Shown: positions 17,303 through 25,827 of the stretch, one piece after another
How positions within the stretch are numbered: the stretch's first letter is position 1
How the letters are laid out: the number at the start of each line of letters is the position of its first letter
Assembly (NCBI GenBank): GCA_049802235.1
Contig: JBARMB010000048.1
Span: 1-64,000 of the forward strand
Direction: 5' to 3'
DNA from: VBDM01 sp049802235
GTDB taxonomy: Bacteria; Pseudomonadota; Gammaproteobacteria; Burkholderiales; SG8-39
Length of the DNA: 64,000 bases
Made by a program: the position numbers and the translations under genes
Notes under the pieces: generated by a model
Seen by the model: the letters and a program-made list of their open reading frames with translations, nothing else
The model's database searches: none
Told to the model about the DNA's origin: nothing

Positions 17303-20300
17303 GGCGCGGCTCCGGGCGAGCGGGATAGAGGTTGCCTAGAACATCGACGTGGAATTTTTCGATCCTCGATGCGCCGGCAATGCCTTTGCGGAAATATTCC
17401 TTGTCAGGTTTCGGTTGATCATGGGCTCTTAGCGTCATGCGACCATCGCTTTCGTACATAACGAAGTAGCCCTCGTGCGTAACGTCTCCCAAGGTGGCCT
17501 TCACGTAGTCATTCTTGGTGAGGGCGAAGAGGAATTTAGCCTCCTGCGGAATCCGGGGCGGGTTAATACGCTTCTCCTCGCTGATTGCATAAGCTGGTTC
17601 TATAAGAAAGTTATTGCCGTGTCGGTAAACGTCCACATGAAGCATTTCGCCCTGATCGGCTACTCCGCCGCGAACCAGCACCCCACCTTTCTGAGTGGAA
17701 GCCAACTTAACCGTCCGCACCAATGGAGCCTGTTTGCCTGGCGCGGAGGGTTTATAAACCAGCTTTGAAAATGCCTTTTTGCCGTCACCCTCATGCGCTT
17801 GCAGCCTCTCGCGCAGCAGGCTGATAAGCGGCGCATTGCGAGGATCATCTGCGCCGACAATCTTGTCCAGGTCAGCCAGCTTCAGCTTTTGTAACGGTAC
17901 ACTGACATAGCTCAATCCTTGGGCAAGCAAGTTGGCGGAGCGGATCGTGTCTTGATGCAGCGCGCCGCCATCACGTCGCTTTGGCGCGCGTGAGACGAAT
18001 ACAGGGCGCATGGTGTCCAGCGCTTCGGTGGGATACGTCCCCAACCGCTCCATGTCGATGCGCAGTAAGGCGGGGTTGTCAATGTTCAGGCGCGCCAGCA
18101 GTTCGTCGCGGAAATGCGGCCACGGATCAGGGAAGTGTTGCTGCAATCGCTGGAACATTACCGGATTGACGATCTCGCCAGTTTCCACGTCAACGAATCC
18201 CTCGCGTACCTGATCCAGTTCCTTGCGCCTGGCGTAGTCGGACAAGCGCTTCACCATGCCGTGGCTACATGCGGCTACCACTGCGGCATCGAGCGCATGG
18301 TGGCGATCGCTGTCGCTGCGCACCTTGATCAGCCCCCAGCGGGTACGCAGAAAAGAGGTGAGCTGACCGCTGACCACGACACAACGCCTCGCGTCGCTGC
18401 CTTCGGCCAGTTGCAGATAACGCTCGACATAGTTCTTGAAGAAGCGGCAGATGTAGCGGGTATCGTTGAGGTTTCGTTCCCGGAATTCTTCCGCCTCCTT
18501 GACGCCGAAGTCCTTGCGCAATAAGCGGCTACGCTTGGCGAGGCGGTAGGTTTTGTTCGATTCGACGAAGGCGACGAATTGCCGCCAGCGTGGGCTGTCT
18601 TCAGTACCGCCCAGGTATTCGTAAGGTGTGTGATTGCCCTTGTCGCGATTTTCTTTGGCGTGCGCCAGTACCTTGTTGTTCTTGCTGTCGTCGAAGCTGC
18701 GGGAATAGGGCAGGGCGTGATCGACTTCGACGTAGCCTGGCTCCAGTAGGCGCTCAATGTCGATCGGCGTGATCGAGTAGGCGCACTTGCCCTGCTGTTC
18801 ACGATATAGCCGCCATTTCTCGAATTCCAGACCCTTGGGCGGTTGACCGAAGTGCTCGGCGAACAAGGCCTTGTCCTTGTCGTTTCTCCCCCGGTATTCG
18901 GTCTGCTCCTTCTCGACCTTCCTGCGTTCGTCGAGGGGTCTCGACAAGTCTCGCGCCATTTCGATGTGAACCGCAGCCGGCGCACCGTACTGGCGGACGA
19001 GCGCGTTCACCACTTTGCGTGCTTGATTGAGCGCGCGCAGCACCACCGGGTTACGCGGGATGTCCATGTCCTGACTGAACACCATGCGTCCGCCCTTGTC
19101 GCGCCCGGAATAGAACGGCGGCAGGTATTTGTGCGCGCCTTCGCCTACCTTGAAGAGCTGGCTGTGGTGATAGCCGGCCTTCTCGCAGGCTTCGTCGTAG
19201 CGCAGGGCGGCTTCCATATGCGGCACGATCCGGCGCAGCGCCTTGAGCGACAGGGCGTGGAACTTGTCGAAACGGATGTCGAGCAGGGCATTGACCATCT
19301 TCTCCGCACTCGGCAAGGGCAGCTTGCGTAGCTCGGCAGCCACCTCCTCGTCGTCCTTGAACACGCTTAACACCCAAGCAATCTGGTCGAGCAATTCGGG
19401 CCGGCCGTCCAGCGCGGCACCGGCCATGCCCTGCCACTCGGTTTCCAGTCCGGCCTTCTTTAGCGTCAGCCTTAACTCATGCCAAGCGGGCAGTTTGATG
19501 ATGGGGCTTGCCTCTGGGTCCTTCGCCTTGTCCTCTGCCTTCTGTTTCTCGCTGGGATATGGTAGGCCAGCGAATTTGAGCGATTCGGGAATGCCCCCCT
19601 TCACTAGCGCAGTGCGGAGCTGCTTGTATGTAAACTTCTCGCCGGATTGGTACGGCAGCGGCAAAGCGATGCGCCGCTCTTGCTCGTTCAGCGCTCGAGT
19701 GCTGCCGTCCACGACGATGCGCAGATTGTTGAGCCGCGTTAGCCAGACATGACGCTCGGCGGTAAAGCTGGCTTTCGGTGCGCGGTATTCCTCCTTTTCG
19801 AAAGTGCATTTGCCGAGCATCTTCAGAAGATCGGCCCCAGCCAGCGCAGGCTTCTGTGCCCAAAATAGGCCGCTCTTGCGGTCCCCGCTGCCAAGGATTA
19901 ACGCCTCCAGCGCCGTGCCCGCGTGCGAGTTACCCAATTCGCGCTGCCGCCTGAACAACAACGCCAGTTCCTCGCCCAGCAATGTGCGGGCCAGCGCCTT
20001 GCTGTAGTCGCCCTGCTTGTTACGCTGGGCATCGGGAAACTCTTTGAGCACCATTTCGGCGGTGCTGCGATAGCCTTTCTCTCGCATCAGTTTCGTGGTG
20101 CCTGCGAGACCCTGCTTGACCTTGCCGCCTTCTCCCTTGACATCTTCGTCGGCCTGCTTTTCCTCTGCGCGGCTGATCCAATGGAAACCCCGATGTTTGC
20201 AGAGGTGATAGATCACCCGCGCCCACTCTTCTGCGTCCAGTTGACGATCCAAACCGGCGACCCGCAATTGCCACAGCGATTGATGAAACGGCCGCTGCGC

Positions 20301-20573
20301 TTGAAACATGTGGGCGCTTTCAATCAAGCCTTCACGTTCCAGCAGCCTTGCTAGTTTGGTTAGCCGCCAGACCCGGCGACGCAGACGGCGGCGCATTAGC
20401 CGAGCCATGCGGCGCACCAAATTGAGGGAATCTCCTTCCTTGTCGGTCTCAGCCTTGTCGAAGGCGCGCACTCCAAGCGCCACGATCCGGTTCGGCGCAA
20501 GTACTGCCCAGCCGACCGATGCGATCCCGATATCCAAGCCGATAGTGAGCGAGCCCGCTGCCTTGACAGACAT
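17289..20573 (-). CDS. cas9: Cas9 endonuclease, type II-C
   Basis: RNA-guided DNA endonuclease of 1094 residues, close to the Neisseria enzyme (1082) and much shorter than type II-A Cas9. RuvC-I: Asp14 in GLDIGIASVGWA. Arginine-rich bridge helix: about residues 54-71. RuvC-II: Glu538 in VHIEMARDL. HNH: Asp618, His619 in EVDHALPYSRSF and Asn642 in ENRDKGNHT, with the same His-to-Asn spacing as Neisseria. RuvC-III: His759 and Asp762 in DRHHALDAA. The PAM-interacting C-terminus is complete, so both nuclease sites look intact. The ATG follows an AGGGAGGA site. Upstream on the other strand is the tracrRNA. There is no csn2 or cas4, hence subtype II-C. The PAM cannot be read from sequence. Confidence 0.98.
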   Translation of the reverse strand: MSVKAAGSLTIGLDIGIASVGWAVLAPNRIVALGVRAFDKAETDKEGDSLNLVRRMARLMRRRLRRRVWRLTKLARLLEREGLIESAHMFQAQRPFHQSLWQLRVAGLDRQLDAEEWARVIYHLCKHRGFHWISRAEEKQADEDVKGEGGKVKQGLAGTTKLMREKGYRSTAEMVLKEFPDAQRNKQGDYSKALARTLLGEELALLFRRQRELGNSHAGTALEALILGSGDRKSGLFWAQKPALAGADLLKMLGKCTFEKEEYRAPKASFTAERHVWLTRLNNLRIVVDGSTRALNEQERRIALPLPYQSGEKFTYKQLRTALVKGGIPESLKFAGLPYPSEKQKAEDKAKDPEASPIIKLPAWHELRLTLKKAGLETEWQGMAGAALDGRPELLDQIAWVLSVFKDDEEVAAELRKLPLPSAEKMVNALLDIRFDKFHALSLKALRRIVPHMEAALRYDEACEKAGYHHSQLFKVGEGAHKYLPPFYSGRDKGGRMVFSQDMDIPRNPVVLRALNQARKVVNALVRQYGAPAAVHIEMARDLSRPLDERRKVEKEQTEYRGRNDKDKALFAEHFGQPPKGLEFEKWRLYREQQGKCAYSITPIDIERLLEPGYVEVDHALPYSRSFDDSKNNKVLAHAKENRDKGNHTPYEYLGGTEDSPRWRQFVAFVESNKTYRLAKRSRLLRKDFGVKEAEEFRERNLNDTRYICRFFKNYVERYLQLAEGSDARRCVVVSGQLTSFLRTRWGLIKVRSDSDRHHALDAAVVAACSHGMVKRLSDYARRKELDQVREGFVDVETGEIVNPVMFQRLQQHFPDPWPHFRDELLARLNIDNPALLRIDMERLGTYPTEALDTMRPVFVSRAPKRRDGGALHQDTIRSANLLAQGLSYVSVPLQKLKLADLDKIVGADDPRNAPLISLLRERLQAHEGDGKKAFSKLVYKPSAPGKQAPLVRTVKLASTQKGGVLVRGGVADQGEMLHVDVYRHGNNFLIEPAYAISEEKRINPPRIPQEAKFLFALTKNDYVKATLGDVTHEGYFVMYESDGRMTLRAHDQPKPDKEYFRKGIAGASRIEKFHVDVLGNLYPARPEPRRGLA

Positions 20574-20591
20574 GGATTCCTCCCTGATACT
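20563..20591 (+). promoter_or_regulatory. Predicted tracrRNA promoter, overlapping the cas9 start
   Basis: A consensus -35 TTGACA at 20563-20568, a 17-bp spacer, and GATACT at 20586-20591 (four of six matches). Start would be near 20598, exactly where the anti-repeat begins. The -35 box lies in cas9 codons 2-4 on the opposite strand, and the spacer covers the cas9 start codon and ribosome site. Confidence 0.75.
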
Positions 20592-20597
20592 TGAACC

Positions 20598-20690
20598 GTT
20601 GTAGTAATCCGGGGTGAGAGCCGTTGCTACAATAAGTCAGATCGAAAGATTTGACGCATCCGCCCGGTGGGAAACCACCGGGCTTTTTAT
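20598..20690 (+). ncRNA. tracrRNA
   Basis: Trans-activating RNA that pairs with the repeat part of crRNA and loads it into Cas9. The anti-repeat starts TTGTAG, has one G-U wobble position, then AATCCGGGGTGAGAG complementary to the repeat. Next come a bulge (CCGTT) and GCTACAAT pairing with the repeat 5' end. Next is an 8-bp stem GTCAGATC/GATTTGAC capped by a GAAA tetraloop (20636-20655), a short linker, and a 9-bp GAAA-capped terminator hairpin with a U run. The segment GAGAGCCGTTGCTACAATAA is almost the Neisseria tracrRNA core. It is divergent from cas9. The exact 3' end is inferred. Confidence 0.93.
20662..20688 (+). terminator. tracrRNA intrinsic terminator
   Basis: Stem GCCCGGTGG, GAAA loop, CCACCGGGC, then TTTTT. 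The T run overlaps the stop codon of the convergent 81-residue gene. Confidence 0.9.
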
Positions 20691-20932
20691 TTATCGAACA
20701 GCGCCAACTGGCTCGCGCCGACGAGCACGGCCTCTTCGACCGAGCGCTTCGCTTCCGCGAGCGTGGTCGCTCCACCCGCGTGTGTGCCCGCCTGCCAGCG
20801 GTAGACGCCGTCCCATTCGCCTTTCTTCCCGAGCGCGACGCTGCCGAGCTTCTGCTTGCCCAGCCAGTAGCCGTGCGACAGGTAGCCGCGCTCCCAGATC
20901 GCCCGCTTCGCCTTCGACGCGCGCTTCGCCAT
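20687..20932 (-). CDS. Small conserved-looking hypothetical protein
   Basis: An 81-residue basic protein beginning MAKRASKAKRAIWERGY and ending GASQLALFDK. A good GGGAGGGG ribosome site precedes the ATG, and residue choice resembles a folded, soluble protein (many W, Y, G in the centre). No family recognised. It converges with the tracrRNA, and its stop codon overlaps the tracrRNA terminator T run. No Cas family resemblance is visible and linkage to the CRISPR locus may be accidental. Confidence 0.6.
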   Translation of the reverse strand: MAKRASKAKRAIWERGYLSHGYWLGKQKLGSVALGKKGEWDGVYRWQAGTHAGGATTLAEAKRSVEEAVLVGASQLALFDK

Positions 20933-21041
20933 CGCCCCTCCCGAGCACGCATTTTAACCACGCCGCGGCGCGCCGGGGTAACGGCACCGGGGGGCGCAAT
21001 TTCCGGGTGGCGCGTTCGGCGCGACCTCATTACGATGCGGC

Positions 21042-21938
21042 ATGCGCTCAGTCGACGCGTTTCGCCTCGTGCTCCTTGCCGCGATCTGGGGCGGGTCCTT
21101 CATCTTCCTGCGCATCGCGGCACCGGCGCTCGGCCCGTGGCTGTTGGCCGAACTGCGCGTGCTGCTCGCGGCGCTGACGCTGCTCGCCTATGTCCGCGCC
21201 ACCGGCTTCGACCTGAAGTGGCGCTCCCGGTGGCGCGAGTACCTGATCATCGGGGCGATCAACTCCGCCGCGCCGTTCGTGCTGTTTTCTTATGCGGCCG
21301 TGCACATCCCGGCTTCCTATTCCGCGGTGCTCAATGCGACCAGCCCGCTCTTCGGCGCAGCCTTTGCCGCCGCTTGGCTCGCCGACCGCTTCAACGCCCG
21401 CCGGGCATCGGGCCTCGCCGCCGGCATGCTCGGCGTCGCCCTGCTGGTCGGCTTCGGCCCCCTGGCGGTGACGCCGGAAGTGGTGCTTGCGGCGCTCGCG
21501 GCGCTGGGCGGCGCCGGCTGCTACGCGCTGGCGAGTGTCGTATCGAAGAAAAGCACTGAATCGATCGCGCCGCTCGCAGTCGCAACCGGCAGCCAGATCG
21601 GCGCGGCGCTCATACTCGCTCCCGCGTTCGCCGTCTGGCCCGATCCGGGCGGCATCACCCCGGGTGTCGTGCTGAGCGTGATCGCGCTGGCGGTGCTTTG
21701 CAGCGCCATCGCCTACCTGCTGTATTTCCGGCTGATCGCAGATATCGGTCCCGCACAGGCGCTCACCGTGACTTTCCTCATCCCGCTGTTCGGCATCGTC
21801 TGGGGCGCCGTTTTCCTCGGCGAACAGATCACGCCGGTGATGTTCCTCGGTGCCGTGCTCGTGGTCGGCGCGACCTGGACGGTCGTGGCTCAGCCGGCGC
21901 AATCTCACCAGAGCGCGCCGACCGAGACCAGCGAGTAG
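21042..21938 (+). CDS. EamA-family (DMT) transporter
   Basis: A 298-residue inner-membrane protein with ten predicted transmembrane segments in two EamA repeats. The first repeat opens with LVLLAAIWGGSFIFLRIA. The second ends with FLIPLFGIVWGAVFLGEQ, the typical C-terminal EamA signature. Members export or import amino acids, nucleotides or drugs; the substrate cannot be predicted. It stands alone, and its 3' end overlaps the 3' end of the convergent YqaA-like gene by 34 bases. Confidence 0.9.
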   Translation: MRSVDAFRLVLLAAIWGGSFIFLRIAAPALGPWLLAELRVLLAALTLLAYVRATGFDLKWRSRWREYLIIGAINSAAPFVLFSYAAVHIPASYSAVLNATSPLFGAAFAAAWLADRFNARRASGLAAGMLGVALLVGFGPLAVTPEVVLAALAALGGAGCYALASVVSKKSTESIAPLAVATGSQIGAALILAPAFAVWPDPGGITPGVVLSVIALAVLCSAIAYLLYFRLIADIGPAQALTVTFLIPLFGIVWGAVFLGEQITPVMFLGAVLVVGATWTVVAQPAQSHQSAPTETSE

Positions 21939-22315
21939 CGCGCAAAGCGCCCGAACGCCTGAAACAGCATGACTGCGAGCCAGTTGAGCTTGAGCCAGCC
22001 GGAAGCCACGCACAGCGCGTCGCCGGCGATCGGCAGCCACGCGAGCAGCAGTGCCGGCGCGCCGTAGCGCTGCACGCGCTCGATCTGCGCGAGCGGCTTC
22101 TTCGTCGCGACGAAGCGGCCGATCGCATACGAGGACATTCCGCCCAGCGTGTTGCCCAGCGTCGCCGTCGCGAGCGCCGGCCACAAGAGGTCCCCGTGCA
22201 GCTTCAGCACCGCGAACAGCGCCGCCTCCGAGCTCAAGGGGACGATCGTTGCCGCGAGAAAGGTCGCGGCGAGCAGCGACCACAGGCTCGCCTCGGGGGT
22301 GAAAAAGCCGTCCAT
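21905..22315 (-). CDS. YqaA/DedA-like (VTT-domain) membrane protein
   Basis: A 136-residue membrane protein with the short DedA/VTT layout: a hydrophobic first helix, the loop VPLSSEAALFAV, then GNTLGGMSSYAIGRF, and late on LLLAWLPIAGDALCVASGWL. Relatives in the VTT superfamily are proposed lipid scramblases or undecaprenyl-phosphate translocases, but the small YqaA branch is uncharacterised. Convergent overlap with the EamA gene. Starts at the ATG at 22315. Confidence 0.82.
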   Translation of the reverse strand: MDGFFTPEASLWSLLAATFLAATIVPLSSEAALFAVLKLHGDLLWPALATATLGNTLGGMSSYAIGRFVATKKPLAQIERVQRYGAPALLLAWLPIAGDALCVASGWLKLNWLAVMLFQAFGRFARYSLVSVGALW

Positions 22316-22392
22316 CGACGCGAGGATAGAGGGAATCCCGCGCCTCGTGTAAAGTGTTCGCCTACCCCCTCAGGGGGGGTTGGAAAAACGCC

Positions 22393-23928
22393 ATGAAAAA
22401 CGATTATCTGGAACGCATCCTGAAAGCGCGCGTCTATGACGTCGCCATCGAGACGCCGCTCGAGCTCGCGCCGGCGCTGTCGGCGCGCCTGGGCAACCGG
22501 CTGTTCCTGAAGCGCGAGGACATGCAGCCGGTGTTCTCCTTCAAGTGCCGCGGCGCCTACAACAAGATGGTCAATCTTCCCGCCGCGGCGTTGGCGCGCG
22601 GCGTGATCGCGTCCTCCGCGGGCAATCACGCGCAGGGCGTGGCGCTGGCCGCGCGCAAGCTCGGCTGCCGCGCCCTCATCGTGATGCCGGTGACCACGCA
22701 GAAGATCAAGATCGATGCGGTAAAGGCGCGCGGCGGCGAGGTGCTGCTGCACGGCGACACCTACGACGAAGCCTACGCCGAAGCGCGCCGGCTGCAGAAA
22801 AGCCGCAAGCTCACGTTCGTGCATCCCTACGACGACCCGGACGTGATCGCCGGCCAGGGCACCATCGGCATGGAGATCCTGCGCCAGACGGCGCGGCCGA
22901 TCGACGCGATCTTCGTTCCCATCGGCGGCGGCGGGCTGGTTTCCGGCATCGCCGCGTACGTGAAGCGCTTGCGGCCGGGGGTGAAGGTGATCGGCGTCGA
23001 GCCGGTCGATGCCGACGCCATGGCGCGCTCATTGAAAGCCGGCCGTCGCGTGACGCTCGATCGCGTCGGCCTGTTCGCCGACGGCGTCGCGGTGAAGCGC
23101 GTGGGCGAAGAGACGTTTCGCCTGTGCCGCGAGCTGCTCGACGGCATGGTGCTGGTGGATACGGACGAGATCTGCGCGGCGATCAAGGACGTGTTCGAGG
23201 ACACGCGCGCCATCCTCGAGCCGGCCGGCGCGCTCGCCATCGCCGGCGCAAAAGCGTGGGTGGAGAAGAGCGGCGCGCGCGGAAAAAACCTGGTCGCGGT
23301 GGCCTCGGGCGCGAACACCAATTTCGACCGGCTGCGCTTCGTCGCCGAGCGCGCCGAGGTGGGCGAGCACCGCGAGGCGATCCTCGCGGTGACGATTCCC
23401 GAGAAGCCGGGCAGCTTCCGCAAATTCTGCACCCTGCTGGGCGGGCGCAACGTCACCGAGTTCAATTACCGCATCGCCGATCCGGCCGAAGCGCACGTGT
23501 TCGCCGGCGTCGAGGTGCACGGCCGCGACGAGCGCGGCAAGCTGGTGCGCATGCTCAGGCGCAACGGCCTGAAGACGCTCGATCTGTCCGATGACGAGAT
23601 GGCCAAGCTGCACCTGCGCCACATGGTCGGCGGCCACGCGCCGCGCGATCTGCACCGGCACATGCGCGGCGTCGGCGAGGAATTGCTCTACCGCTTCGAG
23701 TTTCCCGAGCGGCCCGGCGCGCTGATGAAGTTTCTCTCCAGCATGCGCGGCGGCTGGAACATCAGCCTGTTCCATTACCGCAACCACGGCGCCGATTACG
23801 GCCGCGTGCTGGTGGGCTTGCAGGTGCCGCGCCAGCAGATGCGCGAGTTCCGCGGCTTCCTCGCCACGCTCGGCTATCCGTACGTCGAGGAAACCCGCAA
23901 TCCGGCGTACCGGGCATTTCTGCGCTAG
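22393..23928 (+). CDS. ilvA: Threonine ammonia-lyase, biosynthetic
   Basis: PLP enzyme converting threonine to 2-oxobutanoate, first step of isoleucine synthesis. 511 residues, the length of the biosynthetic form. The PLP lysine lies in FSFKCRGAYNK, the phosphate-binding glycine loop in PIGGGGLVSGIAAY, and two ACT-like regulatory segments span about residues 330-510 (ILAVTIPEKPGSFRKF and YRFEFPERPGALMKF). This indicates isoleucine/valine feedback control. The frame extends 13 codons upstream, but the ATG at 22393 matches the family start. Monocistronic here; no other ilv genes nearby. Confidence 0.96.
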   Translation: MKNDYLERILKARVYDVAIETPLELAPALSARLGNRLFLKREDMQPVFSFKCRGAYNKMVNLPAAALARGVIASSAGNHAQGVALAARKLGCRALIVMPVTTQKIKIDAVKARGGEVLLHGDTYDEAYAEARRLQKSRKLTFVHPYDDPDVIAGQGTIGMEILRQTARPIDAIFVPIGGGGLVSGIAAYVKRLRPGVKVIGVEPVDADAMARSLKAGRRVTLDRVGLFADGVAVKRVGEETFRLCRELLDGMVLVDTDEICAAIKDVFEDTRAILEPAGALAIAGAKAWVEKSGARGKNLVAVASGANTNFDRLRFVAERAEVGEHREAILAVTIPEKPGSFRKFCTLLGGRNVTEFNYRIADPAEAHVFAGVEVHGRDERGKLVRMLRRNGLKTLDLSDDEMAKLHLRHMVGGHAPRDLHRHMRGVGEELLYRFEFPERPGALMKFLSSMRGGWNISLFHYRNHGADYGRVLVGLQVPRQQMREFRGFLATLGYPYVEETRNPAYRAFLR

Positions 23929-23936
23929 GCGCGCTC

Positions 23937-24623
23937 CTACAGCTCGGGTTTTTCGCCGAAATATCCCGGCGCGATTTCGCCTGCGTAGCAAGGCGGCGAG
24001 GAAAATGCCTGCGGGTTGTCGAGAAAGCGCAGGCCCTGCGGCTCGCGCCGGTATACGCCGCGCTCGGTGACGACGAAATCCATCGGGATGTCGTGCGGCT
24101 GCGGGTGGATGGTCTGAAGATACTCCAGCTCGTAGGACGTGCCGATTACGCGCGGCCGTTTTTCGAGCGCGGCGAGCGTGCGGTCGAAAAAGCCGCCGCC
24201 GTAGCCGAGGCGATAACCGTCCGCGTCCCAGCCGAGCATGGGCAAGAGCACGTGGTCGGGCCGCACCTCGGGCGATCCTTCCGGGCAGGGGATGCCGAGC
24301 GGCCCGACGGCCGTTTTCACTCCGGGATGCCATTCGCGGAAAATCAGCGGCGTTTTCGGCGCGACCACCACCGGCAATGCCGTGGTCGCGCCGCGCCGGC
24401 GCAGCGCCGCTGCGAGGTAGCGCGCATCGTACTCGTTCTTGTACGGCCAGCAAAACGCCACGATGCCGCGCGCCAGATCGGGGAAAACGCGTTCCAGATG
24501 GCCATCGATGCGCGCGCGGAATTCGGCGAGCGTGTCCTCGGCGAGCGCCTGCCGCTGTTGCAGCAGCCTGGCGCGCTCGCTCTTGCGCCAGGCGGAAAGC
24601 TCGGAAGGAGTCATGGCGTTCAA
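23937..24623 (-). CDS. 5-formyltetrahydrofolate cyclo-ligase
   Basis: Converts 5-formyl-THF to 5,10-methenyl-THF using ATP, recycling a folate storage form. 228 residues with the N-terminal KSERARLLQQRQAL helix, central LPMLGWDADGYRLGYGGGFFDRTL (the family signature) and the conserved HDIPMDFVVTERGVY near the end. ATG codons at 24623 and 24614 are both plausible starts. In many proteobacteria this gene follows the 6S RNA gene. I looked in the 216-bp upstream gap and did not find a convincing 6S RNA. A minus-strand TATAGT with a G-rich start region near 24698-24703 may be its promoter -10. Confidence 0.92.
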   Translation of the reverse strand: MNAMTPSELSAWRKSERARLLQQRQALAEDTLAEFRARIDGHLERVFPDLARGIVAFCWPYKNEYDARYLAAALRRRGATTALPVVVAPKTPLIFREWHPGVKTAVGPLGIPCPEGSPEVRPDHVLLPMLGWDADGYRLGYGGGFFDRTLAALEKRPRVIGTSYELEYLQTIHPQPHDIPMDFVVTERGVYRREPQGLRFLDNPQAFSSPPCYAGEIAPGYFGEKPEL

Positions 24624-24839
24624 CCCTGAGAACCGTGCGAAAACCCTTCACCCGCGATGGAAAGCATCCATGCCATTCTTTGAAGCCGGATGGGTTCCCA
24701 CTATAGCACCGGCGCGGGCGGTATTCGCCGCGCTGCGGCTAGCCGCCGGGGCGCCGGGCGACAGGCCCTCTCGAAAGCCCGTCGTGCCTGTCCTCTGTGG
24801 CCGCTGCGGTTAAACTAGCGTTTTTTTGCGAGCAACATC

Positions 24840-25787
24840 ATGAGTCGCATTCTGGTCATCGGCGGCAGCGGTTTTATCGGCCGCCACCTCGTCCGTTTGC
24901 TCGCCGAGGGCGGGCATTTCGTGGTCGTGCCCACGCGCCGGCGCGAGCGCGCGAGGCACCTGATCCTGCTGCCGACCGTCGAGGTCGTCGAAGCCGACGT
25001 GCACGATCCGGCGGTGCTCGCCCGGCTCGTTGCCGGCTGCGACGCGGTGATCAACCTCGTTGGCATCCTGCAGGGGCGCCCGGGGCGGCCCTATGGTCCG
25101 GACTTTGCCCGCGCGCATGTCGAGCTGCCCGGCAAAATCGTGGAGGCGTGCCGTGCCGCGGGCGTGCCGCGCCTGCTGCACATGAGCGCGCTCGCTGCCG
25201 CGCCCAACGCGCCGAGCGAGTATCTGCGCTCCAAGGGCGAAGGCGAAGCGAAAGTGCTCGCGGCCGCCGACAGGCTCGCGGTGACGGTGTTCCGGCCGTC
25301 GGTGGTGTTCGGGCCGGAGGACCGCTTTCTCAATCTCTTCGCCGCACTCCAGCGCTGGCTGCCGCTCGTGTTTCTCGCCTGTCCGCGGGCGCGCTTCCAG
25401 CCGGTGTACGTCGAAGACGTGGCGCGCTGCTTTGCCGCGAGCCTGGAGAATCGCGCGAGTTTCGGCAAGCGTTACGACCTCTGCGGCCCGCGCGTCTACA
25501 GCCTGCGCGAGCTGGTCGAATACTCGGGCAGGGCGAGCGGCCACCCGCGTCCGGTGATCGGCCTGTCCGAGCGGCTCTCCTACCTGCAGGCCCGGTCGAT
25601 GGAGTGGCTGCCGCTCGAGCTGATGTCGCGCGACAATGTCCGTTCGATGAAAATCGACAGCGTCTGCGATTGCGATTTTCCCTTCGGACTGCAGCCGACG
25701 CCGCTCGAGACGGTCGCGCCCGTGTACCTTCGCGGCATCCATCCGCGCTCGCGCTACAACGGGTTCCGCGCCCAAGCCGGCCGCTAG
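24840..25787 (+). CDS. NAD(P)-binding epimerase-like protein (NDUFA9 family)
   Basis: A 315-residue atypical short-chain dehydrogenase. The Rossmann loop is ILVIGGSGFIGRHLV. The later part has MSALAAAPNAPSEYLRSKGEGE, where the YxxxK-like pattern is YLRSK, and VFRPSVVFGPEDRFLN. It belongs to the branch that includes the complex I accessory subunit NDUFA9 and bacterial ubiquinone-biosynthesis-linked homologues. Substrate unknown. It is followed 40 bases later by cca, probably as an operon. Confidence 0.85.
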   Translation: MSRILVIGGSGFIGRHLVRLLAEGGHFVVVPTRRRERARHLILLPTVEVVEADVHDPAVLARLVAGCDAVINLVGILQGRPGRPYGPDFARAHVELPGKIVEACRAAGVPRLLHMSALAAAPNAPSEYLRSKGEGEAKVLAAADRLAVTVFRPSVVFGPEDRFLNLFAALQRWLPLVFLACPRARFQPVYVEDVARCFAASLENRASFGKRYDLCGPRVYSLRELVEYSGRASGHPRPVIGLSERLSYLQARSMEWLPLELMSRDNVRSMKIDSVCDCDFPFGLQPTPLETVAPVYLRGIHPRSRYNGFRAQAGR

Positions 25788-25827
25788 GCGCGTCCACGCC
25801 CATGCCGTACCTGAAGTACGCATTTCA

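Noticed and set aside
24624..24839. 6S RNA upstream of 5-formyl-THF cyclo-ligase
   Set aside because: This is the usual place for ssrS, but the 216 bases do not form the long central-bubble hairpin, and the promoter-like TATAGT leaves only about 75-80 bases before the gene.
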